A stretch of 64,000 nucleotides of DNA from Atriophallophorus winterbourni (GCA_013407085.1 JACCGJ010000232.1:1-64000); one strand, 5' to 3'. Shown: positions 50,480-61,482, numbered from the stretch's first letter. Program-made: numbers and translations. The notes: generated by a model from the sequence alone, not told the origin.

Positions 50480-52898
50480 AAGATAAGGCAAGCTTTTTAT
50501 TGTACACTTTCCAGCCGTCCTGAAAAACGTGCCACAGAAAAACTGTGTAGTGGTATTGGGTGATTTCAATGCCAGAGTTGGTGCAGATTACGAGTCTTGG
50601 CAAAACTGTCTCGGAAGGTTCGGTGTAGGTAAAACCAATGAAAATGGGCAACGCCTTTTAGAATTGTGCACACAGTTCAATTTTTGTGTCAGTACCACTT
50701 TCTTTCAAACAAAACCACAGCAAAAATTATCTTGGAAACATCCTCGCTCTGAGCATTGGCATCAGCTTGATCCTATTCTTGTTAAGCAAACTAATATAGG
50801 AAGCGTACTCCTCACCAGATCATATCAAAGCGCAGACAGCGACACTGATCATTCACTGGTCTGTGCAAAACTGAAGCTTCCCCACAAAAGACTTCACCGC
50901 ACCAAATTGTCTGCTAAGCCTAGGATAGACGTCACTCGCATGTGCGAACCTAATCTAACTGCAAGAGTCGCAAACGCCTCCACAGACGAGTTAAACAAGA
51001 CAACCCTACTTGAAACTGCTTCAGAAAACTGGGAATGGATGAAAAGCAGCATATGCCGAGTCGCACTTTCCACGTTCGGTCCGAAGAAAGCTCGAACGAG
51101 CGACTGGTTCGAAGCAAACGCTTCTGAGATGACTGCTGTGCTGGATGAGAAACGCTCAGTGTTCTTGAGGTTCAAAGGTATGCCAACAGATGAAAACTTA
51201 CGTCTTCTAAAAGCAGCTAGAAATAAGGTCTAACAGACTGCAAGGCGATGTGCAAATGGACAGAAATTGGCCTTAGTATCCAGAAAGCTGCGGATACTGG
51301 AAATTTTCACGGCATGTATGATGGGATCAAGAGAGCCATTGGCCCAAACGAACTTAAAACGGCTCCAATTAAGTCTTTATCTGGTAAGCCGATTATCCAC
51401 AAACCTCAACAGATGGAAAGATGGGTAGAGCATTTCTCCTCTCTCTACTCTAGGGACAGTACGGTTCTACCGCATTCTCAATAAGGCAATCGACCGCTTA
51501 GCGAATGGAAAGGCCCCTGTTGACGACGGAATTCCACCTCAGCTCATCAAATGCGGTAGAGCAGCATTATTACAGCCTCTTCACCGTTTGCTTCTTCAGT
51601 GCTGGCAGGAGGGGGGTGTCCCACAAGAGATGCGAGACACAAAGATCATCACGCTATTTAAGAATAAGGGTGACAGAGGCGACTGCAACAATTACAGAGG
51701 AATCTCCCTTCTGAATGTTGTAAGCAAATTGTTTGCTAAAGTCTTACAGATCCGGCTGCAAGTTTTAGCTGATAGAATTTACTCCGAATCTCAATGTGGC
51801 TTCCGCAAGGAAAGATCAACCGTTAACATGATCTTCTCCCTGAGACAACTTCAAGAAAAGTGTCGGGAACAGCGTAAGCCATTATACGCTGTTTTTATTG
51901 ATTTAACTAAGGCATTCGACTACGTCAGCAGGGAGGGTCTTTTCAAAATGCTTGATCTGATAGGCTGCCCTCAAAGGCTGCTCAGACTCATCATTTCATT
52001 CCACGCAGGCATGAAAATCTCAGTATATTTCAACGGTTGCAGTTCAGTAGCATTTGAAATTCGCCGAGGCGTCAAACAAGGGTGTGTTCTTGCTCCCACA
52101 TTGTTCGGCATTTTCTTTGCTTTGCTTTGCTTCTGGAGCACGCTTTTAGGACGAGAACAGAAGGCATTTACATACGCACGCGAAGTGATGGTAAGCTTTT
52201 CAATCTGAACCGGTTGAGAGCACGAACCAAAGTACGGGATGTGATAATCCGTGACCTGTTGTTTGCCGACGATGCAGCCTTTATTGCTCACTCCCAAGAG
52301 AACCTACAGTCGCTAATGGACTGTTTTTCGTCGGCATGCAAAGACTTTGGCCTAACAATCAGCATGAGCAAGACCAAAATCCTTGGTCAAGGGACTGTAT
52401 CGCCACCAATCATCACTGTTGTAAACTGTCAGCTTGAACCGGTACATCATTTCACATATCTTGGTTCAACCATTGCGGATAACCTCTCGCTAGACACGGA
52501 GATTGATAAGCGGATTGGCAGAGCAGCTGTCAATATGTCTCGATTGAACTCTCGTGTTTGGGGTAACCGCAAGCTGACTGTAAAGACAAAGATGATGGTA
52601 TACAGTGCGTGCGTACTAAATGCTTTACTAAACGGCAGTAGAACCTGGACCACCCACGCAAGACACGAACGGAAGCTGAGTGCTTTCCATCTACGAAGCA
52701 TCCGTCGTATCTTGAACATATCGTGGATGGACAGATTGACTAACGCTGAAGTGCTCTCAAAAGCTGGGCTACAGAGCATGTTCACCCTATTACGTCAGCG
52801 CGCACCTGCGGTGGCTTGATCATGTCTATAGAATGGAAAATGGTCGTATTCCGAAAGATCTACTCTACGGTGAGTTGCAATTAGGAAGTCGACCATTG
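50480..52898 (+). mobile_element. RTE/BovB-like retrotransposon, 5'-truncated, endonuclease + RT
   Basis: The plus strand begins inside the EEP endonuclease (NVPQKNCVVVLGDFNARVG, then DTDHSLVCAKLKL) and runs open to 51233. A second frame, 51248-51484, is the linker (GKPIIHKPQQMERWVEHFSS). RT follows at 51500-52208 (NYRGISLLNVVSKLFAKVL, FIDLTKAFDYVSREGLFKML, RRGVKQGCVLAPTLFGIFFA) and, after a frameshift near 52130, at 52150-52819 (VIIRDLLFADDAAFIAHSQE, HFTYLGSTIADNLSLDTEI, YSACVLNALLNGSRTWT). LFADD holds the catalytic Asp pair. The last part, RMENGRIPKDLLYGELQLGS in-frame from 52830, is interrupted at 52899 by a CR1-like insertion and resumes at about 53974. At least three frame breaks make it non-autonomous. 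The clade is tentative. Confidence 0.88.
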
Positions 52899-53867
52899 GA
52901 ACAGACCAAGTCAGAGTTGACGGCGCCTTATCGAAACCATTCAAAAATTACGAGCGGAGTGCCCCAGGGTTCGGTCCTCGGACCGATTTTGTTTTTGATC
53001 TACGCAAACGACATTCCCGAGCGTGTTAAATGCAAGATTATGTTATTTGCAGACGATATAAAGCTTTTGAGAAGCATACGTACCAATGATGACTGTAAAA
53101 CTTTGCAGAAGGATCTAAACACATTGCACGATTGGTCTTTGAGAAACAAACTACCATTCAACTTCCAAAAGTGCAAGGCGTTGAACATTGGAAAGACTGT
53201 TAATTACAACTACACTCTTGGGTCCCACCAACTCGTCTGGACAACTGAAGAGAAGGATTTGGGTGTTTGGACCAGTTCAAGTCTGAAGACTTCAGTGCAG
53301 TGCAAAGCGGCATACAAAAAGGCGTCACAAGTCTTGGCGTTATTGAGACGAATTTTCGGCAGATTCTCCAATCAGTCGGTGCCCCGTATCATGAACACCT
53401 ATCTGAGACCAGCGATGGAATACGCTGTTCAGGCTTGGTCACCCTGGATTCAGAAAGACATCAATCTTCTGCAGCGTATTTACAACCGAACCACAAAGCT
53501 TGTACCCGGACTAGCTGCTAAACCATATGAAGAATGTTTGAGGAGTCTCAATCTTTTCGACTTTCGCTGTCGTCGACTAAGAGGTGACCTCATACTGATG
53601 TACAATATTATGCACGTCCCTAACCATCCCTTGTCCAAACTTTTCACACGCTTGCCACCCCGTGCCAGTCGGAAACACGAACTTTCAGTGCTTATTCCCA
53701 CTTCAAGACTGAACTGTCGAAGATATTCGTATGCTGTACGTGTAAGTTTCACATGGAACACCCTCCCCTTCACTGTTACACACTCAGCCAACCTGGATAT
53801 TTTTAAAGCAAATTTGGACAAATACTTGAGAGACAACCCAAACTTTGATACGATTTACACTACATGA
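52833..53867 (+). CDS. Chimeric retroelement ORF: RTE tail fused to CR1-like RT
   Basis: An unbroken 344-codon frame. Residues 1-22 belong to the RTE-like element (MENGRIPKDLLYGELQLGSR). From residue 23 on it is a 5'-truncated CR1-like ORF2: RT motif GVPQGSVLGPILFLIYANDI at about 42-61, catalytic LFADDIKLL at 71-79, thumb (FQKCKALNIGK, WTTEEKDLGVWTSSSLKTS), connection (MEYAVQAWSPWIQKDI, RIYNRTTKLVPGLAAKP) and the end [19 protein letters not shown] with FKANLDKYLRDNP. RT domains 1 to 3 and the endonuclease are missing, so no retrotransposition function is expected. The intact frame over some 320 CR1 codons points to recent insertion. The fusion is probably accidental; nothing suggests host use. 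Confidence 0.85.
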   Translation: MENGRIPKDLLYGELQLGSRPLEQTKSELTAPYRNHSKITSGVPQGSVLGPILFLIYANDIPERVKCKIMLFADDIKLLRSIRTNDDCKTLQKDLNTLHDWSLRNKLPFNFQKCKALNIGKTVNYNYTLGSHQLVWTTEEKDLGVWTSSSLKTSVQCKAAYKKASQVLALLRRIFGRFSNQSVPRIMNTYLRPAMEYAVQAWSPWIQKDINLLQRIYNRTTKLVPGLAAKPYEECLRSLNLFDFRCRRLRGDLILMYNIMHVPNHPLSKLFTRLPPRASRKHELSVLIPTSRLNCRRYSYAVRVSFTWNTLPFTVTHSANLDIFKANLDKYLRDNPNFDTIYTT

Positions 53868-53973
53868 GTTTTCCTGTTCTTCTTTTTTATTGTATATACC
53901 TCATAACTCCATCCTATGGTTATTGTTAAGCTAAATGCTTTTTAGACCATTACAACTTTGAATCACTTTGAAT
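52899..53973 (+). mobile_element. 5'-truncated CR1-like element inserted in the RTE-like element
   Basis: The left join follows GTCGACCATTGG of the RTE-like host. The right end is a duplicated TTTGAATCAC terminus followed by CACTTGCGGTACAAAGATG of the host. In the uninterrupted relative at 21410-21440 these host parts are separated by only about 8 bases (GCTGACCG), which are missing here. A terminal short repeat and no clear target-site duplication suit CR1-group elements. Confidence 0.88.
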
Positions 53974-54302
53974 CACTTGCGGTACAAAGATGTTTGCAAA
54001 ATAAATATGAAAGCTCTTGACATTGACCCCGCAAGCTGAGAAGAACGTGCTCTTGACCGCTCACTTGTGAAAAGCGTCGTCTGCAAGCCGGGTAGGAGCA
54101 AATACAGCTCTTGGCTGCTGAACGCAGATCACGCCGCCGGCGTGCAACTGATGCAATACAACAGAGTTCTGACTATCGTTGCAAGCGCTGCGGGAGAGAT
54201 TGTTCCTCCCGAATCGGACTGTTTAGTCATTCAAAAAGCTGCAAACATGAAATTCATGCGATGTGATGTAAATTCATAGTCGACATCGACCGACGGAGGC
54301 CA
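53974..54302 (+). pseudogene. RTE/BovB-like 3' end, continuation after insertion
   Basis: Continues the element of 50480-52898: the degenerate counterpart of RYKDVCKRDMKALGIDPES, with a TGA and lost bases near 54040-54070, then the zinc-finger-like tail coding CGRDCSSRIGLFSH in another frame and the 3' UTR ending GGAGGCCAACAAC. Together with 50480-52898 this is the longest RTE-like copy in the window. Confidence 0.82.
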
Positions 54303-54900
54303 ACAACATCCGACAATGATTTCCAGGCTTACGGTTAAACGACACTTAGATACCGAGATCTTTTTCTGTGGTGGTCCAGACGAGATCTTGCGTGACAAGC
54401 TCATAAGTGTACTGCAGAGATTTTCCAAGACACAGGAGTTTTCATTTAACAGGGTTAAGTGGTAACTCATTTGACTGGGACCAACGAAATAAGGTGCACA
54501 GATCCCGTTGTAATGCCATACAGTCATTAACAGACCTGACACGTTTCCATATTTTAATATTATCGGCAAATAGTATCAAGTTGCATCAAATCTCCTCTAC
54601 TATATCGTTCATATGCACCAAGAATATAAGAGGTCCAATCACCGATCCTTGCGGAACTCCACTCGTGAAGTCTATTTTTCGAGATAAGTTGTTGCCAACG
54701 CGAACTTGGACGTGTCTATCAGTGGGATAGTCCCTTATCCAATTCAGCAATATTCATGTTATTCCATAAGCTTCGAGCTTTTTAATTAAGATGTCATGGT
54801 TGACTCCATCGAAAGCTTTGAAAATATCGATGTACCGAGCAAGTACAGCGTCACCTTCGTCTAGTGCCTTAGTCCACTACCCGAACTCCATTCTTTCTAG
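54303..54900 (-). pseudogene. CR1-like reverse transcriptase remnant (minus strand)
   Basis: From about 54870 downward the minus strand reads IDIFKAFDGVNHDILIKKLE, a stop, LLNWIRDYPTDRHVQVRVG, FTSGVPQGSVIGPLIFLVHM with NDIVEE, a stop, LILFADNIKIW, DCMALQRDLCTLFRWSQSNE and LVWTTTEKDLGI. FADN replaces the catalytic FADD and two stops interrupt the frame, so it is inactive. It abuts the RTE 3' end tail-to-tail. Confidence 0.85.
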
Positions 54901-54904
54901 GCAC

Positions 54905-55030
54905 GAAGAACATCCTGATCGTGTTGACCCTATCTGATGAATGCAAACAACACGAAACCGACGTCGGGTGTGTGTGTGATGGAAATATATGAAAATAAAC
55001 ATTTTTGCTTATGCAGATCATTTAATGCGT
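54905..55030 (+). repeat. Hammerhead-like repeat, family 1, copy c
   Basis: CTGATGA at 54934-54940 is the exact hammerhead core box. ATGC-AAACA-ACAC (54941-54953) sits at stem II with two good pairs left, and GAAA is at 54954-54957. GACCCTAT (54926-54933) before the core can pair with GTCGGGTG (54963-54970) after CCGAC, with one mismatch and one U-G among the first seven positions: the stem I position. The alignable unit includes CATCCTGATCGTG upstream and a TTTAATGCGTTGG block downstream, shared with 18205-18335. Confidence 0.5.
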
Positions 55031-56110
55031 TGGATTAAATGATTAAATATCAGGAGTCCCGAAAATTCTGGTGCAATATATAAGCAGCTCGATTTAGACC
55101 AAAACGGCTAATCACATTCGTATCAATACAAATTGGTTTCGTTAGCACAGTCAAGATAGTAAGATGTTTTAGTAGATCAAAAAACAGGAATAAACCTGGC
55201 CTGCATCCATAATTTACATCACTAAACAAGTAAATCCTTCCATTAGATGTGACTTTATAGGAGATTTATATTATGACGGCCGAGTTCATGTGTTTCGAAA
55301 TCTATGCACAGTATTTCTTTTTAAGGTTAGTTTGCGGTGAAGAATTGCCAACGATTTCAGCGGACAGGGCAAGAAGCAACGCAGGTAATCAATTAGTGAG
55401 GCAGGATTGTAAAGAGATAGGGTCGTCGCAACTTTTAGGTTTCTTTGTCGTACACCTTACCACCAGAAATTGTTTCCTCACCAAACAAAATTATTTACAA
55501 ACAGATGTTACGATATTTTAGGCTGAATAATACTGTGTTGGCCCCGGTTTAGTGAAATTCCTTAGTGATTCCTTCTTACACCACATACTCGGCAAAAATT
55601 ACCCAAACGTATATTTCCGGTCGACATTTTATCGCTACGGTGTTACCATTGGAATTACTTCTGCTCCTCCCTTGAAAGACATGGACGCAAACAATAAAGT
55701 AACTATTTGTTTCACTTTGATACGTGTATCCTAGGGTTTTGTCCAGCTATTTGCTTTATTCACAATGAATCTTGAATCTTGAATCTTGTACACCCGTGTG
55801 CAGCGATCGCACAACATGTGTCTGATTTGGTGACCATCGGTAGTGAAAAATATGTAAGTGAAAATAATTCCGCATTTGAAAAACAATTTGCAGGGGTCAA
55901 GTCGTTACAATTTGCACCTGGACCTAAATTTGATGACAATATGCTAGCCTGTATAGATAAATGCTGTTGGTGAAATGTTTGCTTCAGATTCCCGTTGATT
56001 CACGCCCCAATGTCCATTTCAGCAATGATTTATTCCAATGCTTAAAGATTCATATTTACATTTAGACGGAAAATTGTTGGGAACTTTTAGCACCTCTGTG
56101 TGTTGAATCA
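55031..56110. other. Intron 1, noncoding
   Basis: No gene supported. The triple TGAATCT/TTGAATC run at 55765-55787 resembles the terminal repeat of CR1-like elements, but no coding tail is readable upstream of it. Frames at 55273-55521 and 55779-55973 show no domain. Confidence 0.5.
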
Positions 56111-56215
56111 CATACGATTTCCTGCCACCGAATTTCATCGCCTGTACAAATCCTCTTTCAGTGTTCAAAGCAGAGCTTAACCTCGTCCAAGTATTTGTTG
56201 GCTGTCAAAAGAATC
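56111..56215 (+). pseudogene. CR1-like ORF2 tail relic
   Basis: Frame pieces reading LPPNFIACTNP and SVFKAELNLVQVFVG line up with LPPHIICASTLNLFKAELDK at the CR1 tail in 37885-38250. Very short and decayed. Confidence 0.5.
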
Positions 56216-56234
56216 ATTCATTTAACAGTGGCGT

Positions 56235-56365
56235 ACTAATATACCCTTGTTTACCACTATACCACTGATTCAAGGCTCCCAAAACCTGATTTTACTGTCT
56301 CCACCTGATGACGACAAACAGCCAAAAACCAGCAGTGTCGTGTAAGGGATGGTGATGTGAACAAC
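56235..56365 (+). repeat. Hammerhead-like repeat, family 2, copy d (plus)
   Basis: CTGATGA at 56305-56311 follows TGTCTCCAC; then CGAC-AAACA-GCCA (56312-56324), AAAA instead of GAAA, CC and AGCAGTG. It forms an inverted pair with 57070-57190, sharing GATTTTACTGTCTCCAC on the 5' side and GTGTAAG on the 3' side. The second stem I arm (GTGTCG) is eroded. Confidence 0.45.
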
Positions 56366-57069
56366 AAAATGTATTAATCATTCAGCATGTTATTAGTGCA
56401 GACAAGTCGTTAGTGTACAGCAGGAAAGGAATCAATCATGGCACTTATCCTTGTGGATCATGGCCAGTAGTTGCTATACTAATCAACATCAAACGAAATG
56501 TTTTGAGCATGAAGACTTTGTTGTCATATTCTCTCATTGATTTTGGTGCTCACGCGACAGATTCAATGCATTCACTCGCTATTAAGCACGAAAGTGTACC
56601 TGGTTTGACCCTTAAGTTCATCAAATCGCACCGCAATAGCGTGACTTTTTCCACCCTCCATATTTTTAAACAGCAAATCAAACGTTTCTTTAGGCCTATG
56701 CAGAATATCATGAGATAATAACTCGCTCCGGATCAACAACAGAGCGTTCTTTTTGTTTATCCAACAGCAAATGTGCTCTATTAAATTTTCAAGGCGAAGG
56801 AGTTGCAGAACGTTTTCGTTCTTCTCCGTTAATTGATTCCCCGGTTCCCCGGGCGTCATTAATTATTGGTATCATTACATTGTTAATTTCATTTGGCATG
56901 GGTGATCGACAATTTCAAACGTACGCCGTCTTGAGAGTTTCCGGATCAAATAATTTATATACATAAATTCTTTTATAAGTCATTTTGCATTAACATGAAA
57001 TTTTTAACAACATTTAGACACTTTCTCGAATAAAAATTCCTAAATTAAAACTTAGTTAAATTAAATTGA
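56366..57069. other. Spacer between inverted repeats, intron 1
   Basis: No supported gene. The 101-residue plus frame (56413-56718) and its antisense lack motifs. Confidence 0.5.
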
Positions 57070-57190
57070 TGTGTTGCTTACCCCCCTCGAAATTACACTC
57101 CACTACCGGTTTCTGGCTGTTTGCTGTCATCATGTGGAGACAGTAAAATTAGGTTCAGTGATCCTTCAAGTATCACTTGTTTACTTGAAT
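57070..57190 (-). repeat. Hammerhead-like repeat, family 2, copy e (minus)
   Basis: On the minus strand CTCCAC (57139-57134) is followed by ATGATGA (57133-57127), CAGC-AAACA-GCCA, GAAA (57113-57110), CCGGTA and GTGGAG (57103-57098). CTCCAC and GTGGAG pair perfectly over six bases, exactly the stem I arms of a hammerhead with a very short stem III. C3 of the core is changed to A. Confidence 0.5.
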
Positions 57191-58730
57191 TAAATTGTAC
57201 AACCTGCTATGTATTAATATTCTAATTATACCTCTTTAACATATACTGTAGAATTGAAAGCCGCTAATCGACTTTTTGGTAGCTTTTACTTGAGGCACAA
57301 AGTCTTTTGCAAAATAGATCTAAAAGTTATACCCATGGACCCCACGGGTGCAAACCATGTACCATTTGCAACGTTTAATATGAGATCATCGAGTGCTTGC
57401 GACGTACGTCCATTGTCGTAAACAACCAAAGGACGCCGTAAAAATCTAACACTATAATAATTAACGAAATCTTTTGTGATATCGTTCGTATCAGTCTATA
57501 ACGAAAAGACCCATTTGTAACCTGATGGCATTCGCAGTCACAGATACCAGGAAGCCAGCCTTTGATTGGCGGATAAACCAGTAAATGTAATTTTCTGTGT
57601 ACAGTTTTTTTGGTAGAATTTCGCTATGCAGGTTACCAAGTTATCATGTATTATATGTCAATTAGGTAATCGTACCCACGCAATAATTTTCTGAGCATAT
57701 TAAATGATGATGATGACCTATCATATTATTCGAACATCATTTTCTCACATTTTCTCATCATTTAAGATCTTTCAAAGATTCATAAAATTTCATTAAACTT
57801 CAACTAATTCCAGCCTGCCGTTAAATCATAGTTCCAAACCGTCCTCCTTGTAATTCAATCAATAAACCTGTCGCATGTGCGCAAAATAATTTGTTACATT
57901 TTAATCAATTCTGTCGATCAATTATCTGTAAACTCATTCTAATTTAGATTACTTTTTACCCCTTGCGTTTATCAACTTGGTATAACATGGTACAGGTTCG
58001 CATCAACTTAAACTAAACCGGTATTTGGGAGGCATAAACGATATAAGTTAGCAATACCAGCAGTCATTTTCAGGACAATTATGGATAAAAGGGTGACGGA
58101 CGTCGTCATTTTATCTGTAATGCGTTCACCTGTGGTACTTCGTAGTGCTCCAGCTATTAAGCCTTTTTTTTCTATACTTAACTTACAATAAATTACACCT
58201 ACGTAATAATTTAATCGCTCGAAGTTAATCTGTTCGAGATGATTCGAATCAATAGCAAAATCAAAATAATATTTAATGCACATCGAAAACCGTGTTCACA
58301 TCTTTGCTTTATTCTTTTTTGCTAGAGCAATATATTGGCCACATGAAATGATTAGTTCATTACATATTGATGATGTTCACAAATTGATGGGTTGAGATCA
58401 TCGTGGCGCTTCGTAGTGGTATACGCTCCACCAAGCTTCACTGACACTATTCGGTCAGTCCAGTATCACCTGCAATCCTTCAGATTTAATTTAGCTACGA
58501 CGATATAGAAAGCACCATAGAGATAGTTATTTATTCATTCAATGCTAATGGTGTGATATGTACGATTTCATGTTTTCGAGGTGTTTAATTGTCTACAAAC
58601 CATCAAGCCTAATCGTAACCGAAAGATGATGAAGATTAAAATGTAGGTATATAAAAACAATCTGAGCAATTAGATTAAACAATTATATAATTCGTCGGAA
58701 AACGGATAATTAAAAAAAATAATAAATAAT
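57191..58730. other. Intron 1, noncoding
   Basis: A short piece at 57285-57345 (CTTGAGGCACAAAGTCTTTTG, followed by GACCCCACGGGTGCAAA) resembles the RTE tail block CTTGCGGTACAAAGATGTTTG at 53977 and may be an old relic. Otherwise nothing is supported. Confidence 0.45.
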
Positions 58731-58732
58731 AA

Positions 58733-58990
58733 TTAAATATGTAAGCTAGTGGAGTGAACCATTCCAAGTAAAACAGATTCGAAAGAATAAAAATACCGTC
58801 TACGTTTCAAACGGGAATCAGATACCACGAGGGTATAATCATTGGTCCAATAATTCCGCTTATCCCTTCGTGTGAAAGGTCCCTGAAAAGAATGATTCAG
58901 GGTATAGAATATTTTGTAAATTAGCATAAGGTCTCCTCTGATTTCTCGATAGGGAAAGTCGAACACATTTAGATGGCCTATACTAACTAA
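58733..58990 (-). pseudogene. CR1-like ORF2 tail relic (minus strand)
   Basis: The minus strand reads FDFPYREIRGDLMLIYKIFY, TLNHSFQGPFTRR and LKRRRYFYSFESVLLGM, aligning with the CR1 tail pattern [20 protein letters not shown], then RLNCRRFxFAVR. Truncated on both sides. Confidence 0.75.
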
Positions 58991-60422
58991 TGTGATGGTT
59001 AAATAAAAATTACCTTAAATCCTATTCCTACACAAATAAGATGCATTTATTGAACCATTCACTTTCGAAACCTTCATCTATCTAGTATACATTAGTACTC
59101 ACTGACAAGTTCTCTGAAAGCTATTACAAAATGAATGTGTAATCCTCCTGATATTATATATGAATTTTATGAAACAAGAAAGGATAGGATGATACTGTCG
59201 CGGATTCGGTAATTCCACAAAAACACAGGTATACGTTTCTTTATATTCATATGGGATCTTAAAAAACAAAGCAGTAAGTAAAATGGATTGCAGCCTCACA
59301 TATTTTATGGATTTATATGCGGTAAAATCAGCTCCAAAACCTATAATATAATTACATGATTTTGTAATCTAGAATTAAGAAATGACGTTGCGTGTCCGAT
59401 ATTCATCCGTTGGAGGCAACACGAAATTTTCCTTTCTCCATAAACGACTATACATGGATTAACACACGTAGCAGTTGTTTTTCAACCATTTTTCATACTT
59501 ACGTAGAAGTATGTTTGTCGGTGAATTAATATTGAGATTATTTGCCCAAAGATGAGACAGCGCCATCATTTGAACCACAATCCTTTGACTTGATAAACGT
59601 AAGTACTACCACCATACTACCAGTATATGCAAAAATTGCCTATCTGAATATTGCCGATGTATGCAACTTAAAACTGATTTTAATTCGATTATTGTGTAAC
59701 ATGTTAACTGATCGTTTATGCGTACGGATGCCGGAGTCAATACGGAGTGCATAACCACCATTTACAAGCTTAGATAACATTCTGAATTAAAAATTTAGTG
59801 GATCGTCTACTTGAGATATATTTATCTTGATTTAGCTATGAAAACAATGTATTATTTCGTAAGTTTTTCTTGAAGATTATAATTACCTTGTTCATGTTGT
59901 ATCATTGGGTTGCCGATGATAGCGATCATATATAATGCCAAACTATTACTCTACCTTACCCTGCAGGATTGATTTTTATCAATATTATTCTGATTTGTAT
60001 TTCCATCGCGTTATTATCCGAGATCTCATAACTTGTTCAACCCAAATTCTGAATTTTGTCTCTGTAAAACATGTGCAATTATAATAAATTGATGCCGTTT
60101 CCAATAATTTTAAGTTCGCTCTGTGAAATATTCAGCTGACTAAATAAGTTAGTCTATTAGTCGTTGTTATTTTGAGTGACCAGTAATGACTACTTTAGCG
60201 CCGATTAGTATTGGTTTTATTTACACAGCTTGTAACCACGCCATCAGAATCATTTAGCTGGATTAGTAATGTTTATAAAACGTATTTTTGTAAACCTTTT
60301 TAATGTCATAAACCATTAGAGTGGTTTTAATAAACGGTGAAGTTTTTCGGATTCAGCCTGCAATGCTCAATATATTATTTGAACTATCTAACATGTTCAA
60401 AAATGATTGGTTTGAAATTTAG
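58991..60422. other. End of intron 1
   Basis: Noncoding, AT-rich. It ends in TTTGAAATTTAG at 60411-60422, the acceptor for exon 2. No gene supported. Confidence 0.6.
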
Positions 60423-60819
60423 GTATGCTAATCGGAGGTTTATCGCTCCGCAACATCGGCAGTGTCATCACCAGTCAGAATATCTATCACTCCGGCTATG
60501 TGCCGAACGGGTCATATCCATACAATGCAACCGAATACAATTTGACGAACGGAACCGTTCCATTCATCTCAATGGATCCGATTACAACTTTGGCCGCTCT
60601 GCTCTACGTGGATCCAGGCCTATCCTCGCTTCTGAGACAATTAGCTCTCGCTACCATACTTTGCCGTGCGGGACTTGGATTGGATCCAGCCGCATTGAAG
60701 AAAGTGTTTTCGAGTGTATTCCGATTGGCATTTATTCCCTGTTTCTGTGAAGCGATCACACTTATGATTGCCACGCATCTACTGATTAATTGGCCTTGGG
60801 TTTGGGGAGCGATGCTTGG
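60423..60819 (+). CDS. SLC9B2: SLC9B (NHA2-like) antiporter, exon 2
   Basis: 397 bases: two bases finish the split Gly of exon 1, then 131 codons, then two bases of the next split Gly. The first part is MLIGGLSLRNIG, the conserved start of the transporter core. It is followed by a polar loop with four N-glycosylation sequons in a row (NGS, NAT, NLT, NGT), then LRQLALATILCRAGLGLDPA, the RAGLGLD signature of the NHA family, and a membrane segment ending LLINWPWVWGAML. Acceptor AAATTTAG precedes it and donor GTGAGC follows at 60820. The multi-sequon loop suggests an exposed lumenal or extracellular loop. The assignment is firm at family level; SLC9B1 versus SLC9B2 orthology cannot be decided outside vertebrates. 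Confidence 0.95.
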
Positions 60820-61482
60820 GTGAGCAAACATTACTTTATACTATTTACGCGCAAACTTGGAGTGATTGTTTTCTGAAAATCAGTGAAATTAGTTTTTCGT
60901 TATCTTTTATTTTACCAATTCAAAACGTGGTATGGGATTTTTTTAAATTAAGTTGAATCAAAAATTATACCAATTTGCATGCATTTCAATCGCACACACA
61001 CACACACCAAGAATCGTTTTGTGCTGTTTTCGCATGTAGGAGTACGATCGGGATGACATGAAACATAACTTAAACCACTGGATAAATGGTAAAATAACGT
61101 TTAAATTTGAAGTCAATTTTGGATAAGGTTAGCACGACCAAACCGTTTAATCACATGTGTAAACACAAAAGTTGAATGTACTTAGCGAATGGACATCTCT
61201 TCTGCATTCATTTCAGTCCAAAAACCTCACGACTGAATATTTTCAAGACCACGTGTTTATCCCTATATAATTGTGCATGAACTGTATATGTGATCAAACA
61301 GGTTGGTCCGACCTGGACTCAAAGTTCAGATCTTGTTTAAACGTCTTCAGTGAGCGCAACACGCTACCCTTCACAACTTACTTGAGTCACTCAAGTTGTA
61401 CATGGAACAACGAGTATAAAATCGATGATAAAATTATATATTTCGCTCTTTGCTGATTGTGCCATTCTCTTGCAATTTCTAG
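60820..61482. other. Intron 2
   Basis: 663 bases from GTGAGC to TTGCAATTTCTAG. Contains a CA run at 60992-61007. No other feature. Confidence 0.9.

Noticed and set aside
55273..55521. 82-residue frame in intron 1
   Set aside because: No motif, start or splice support.
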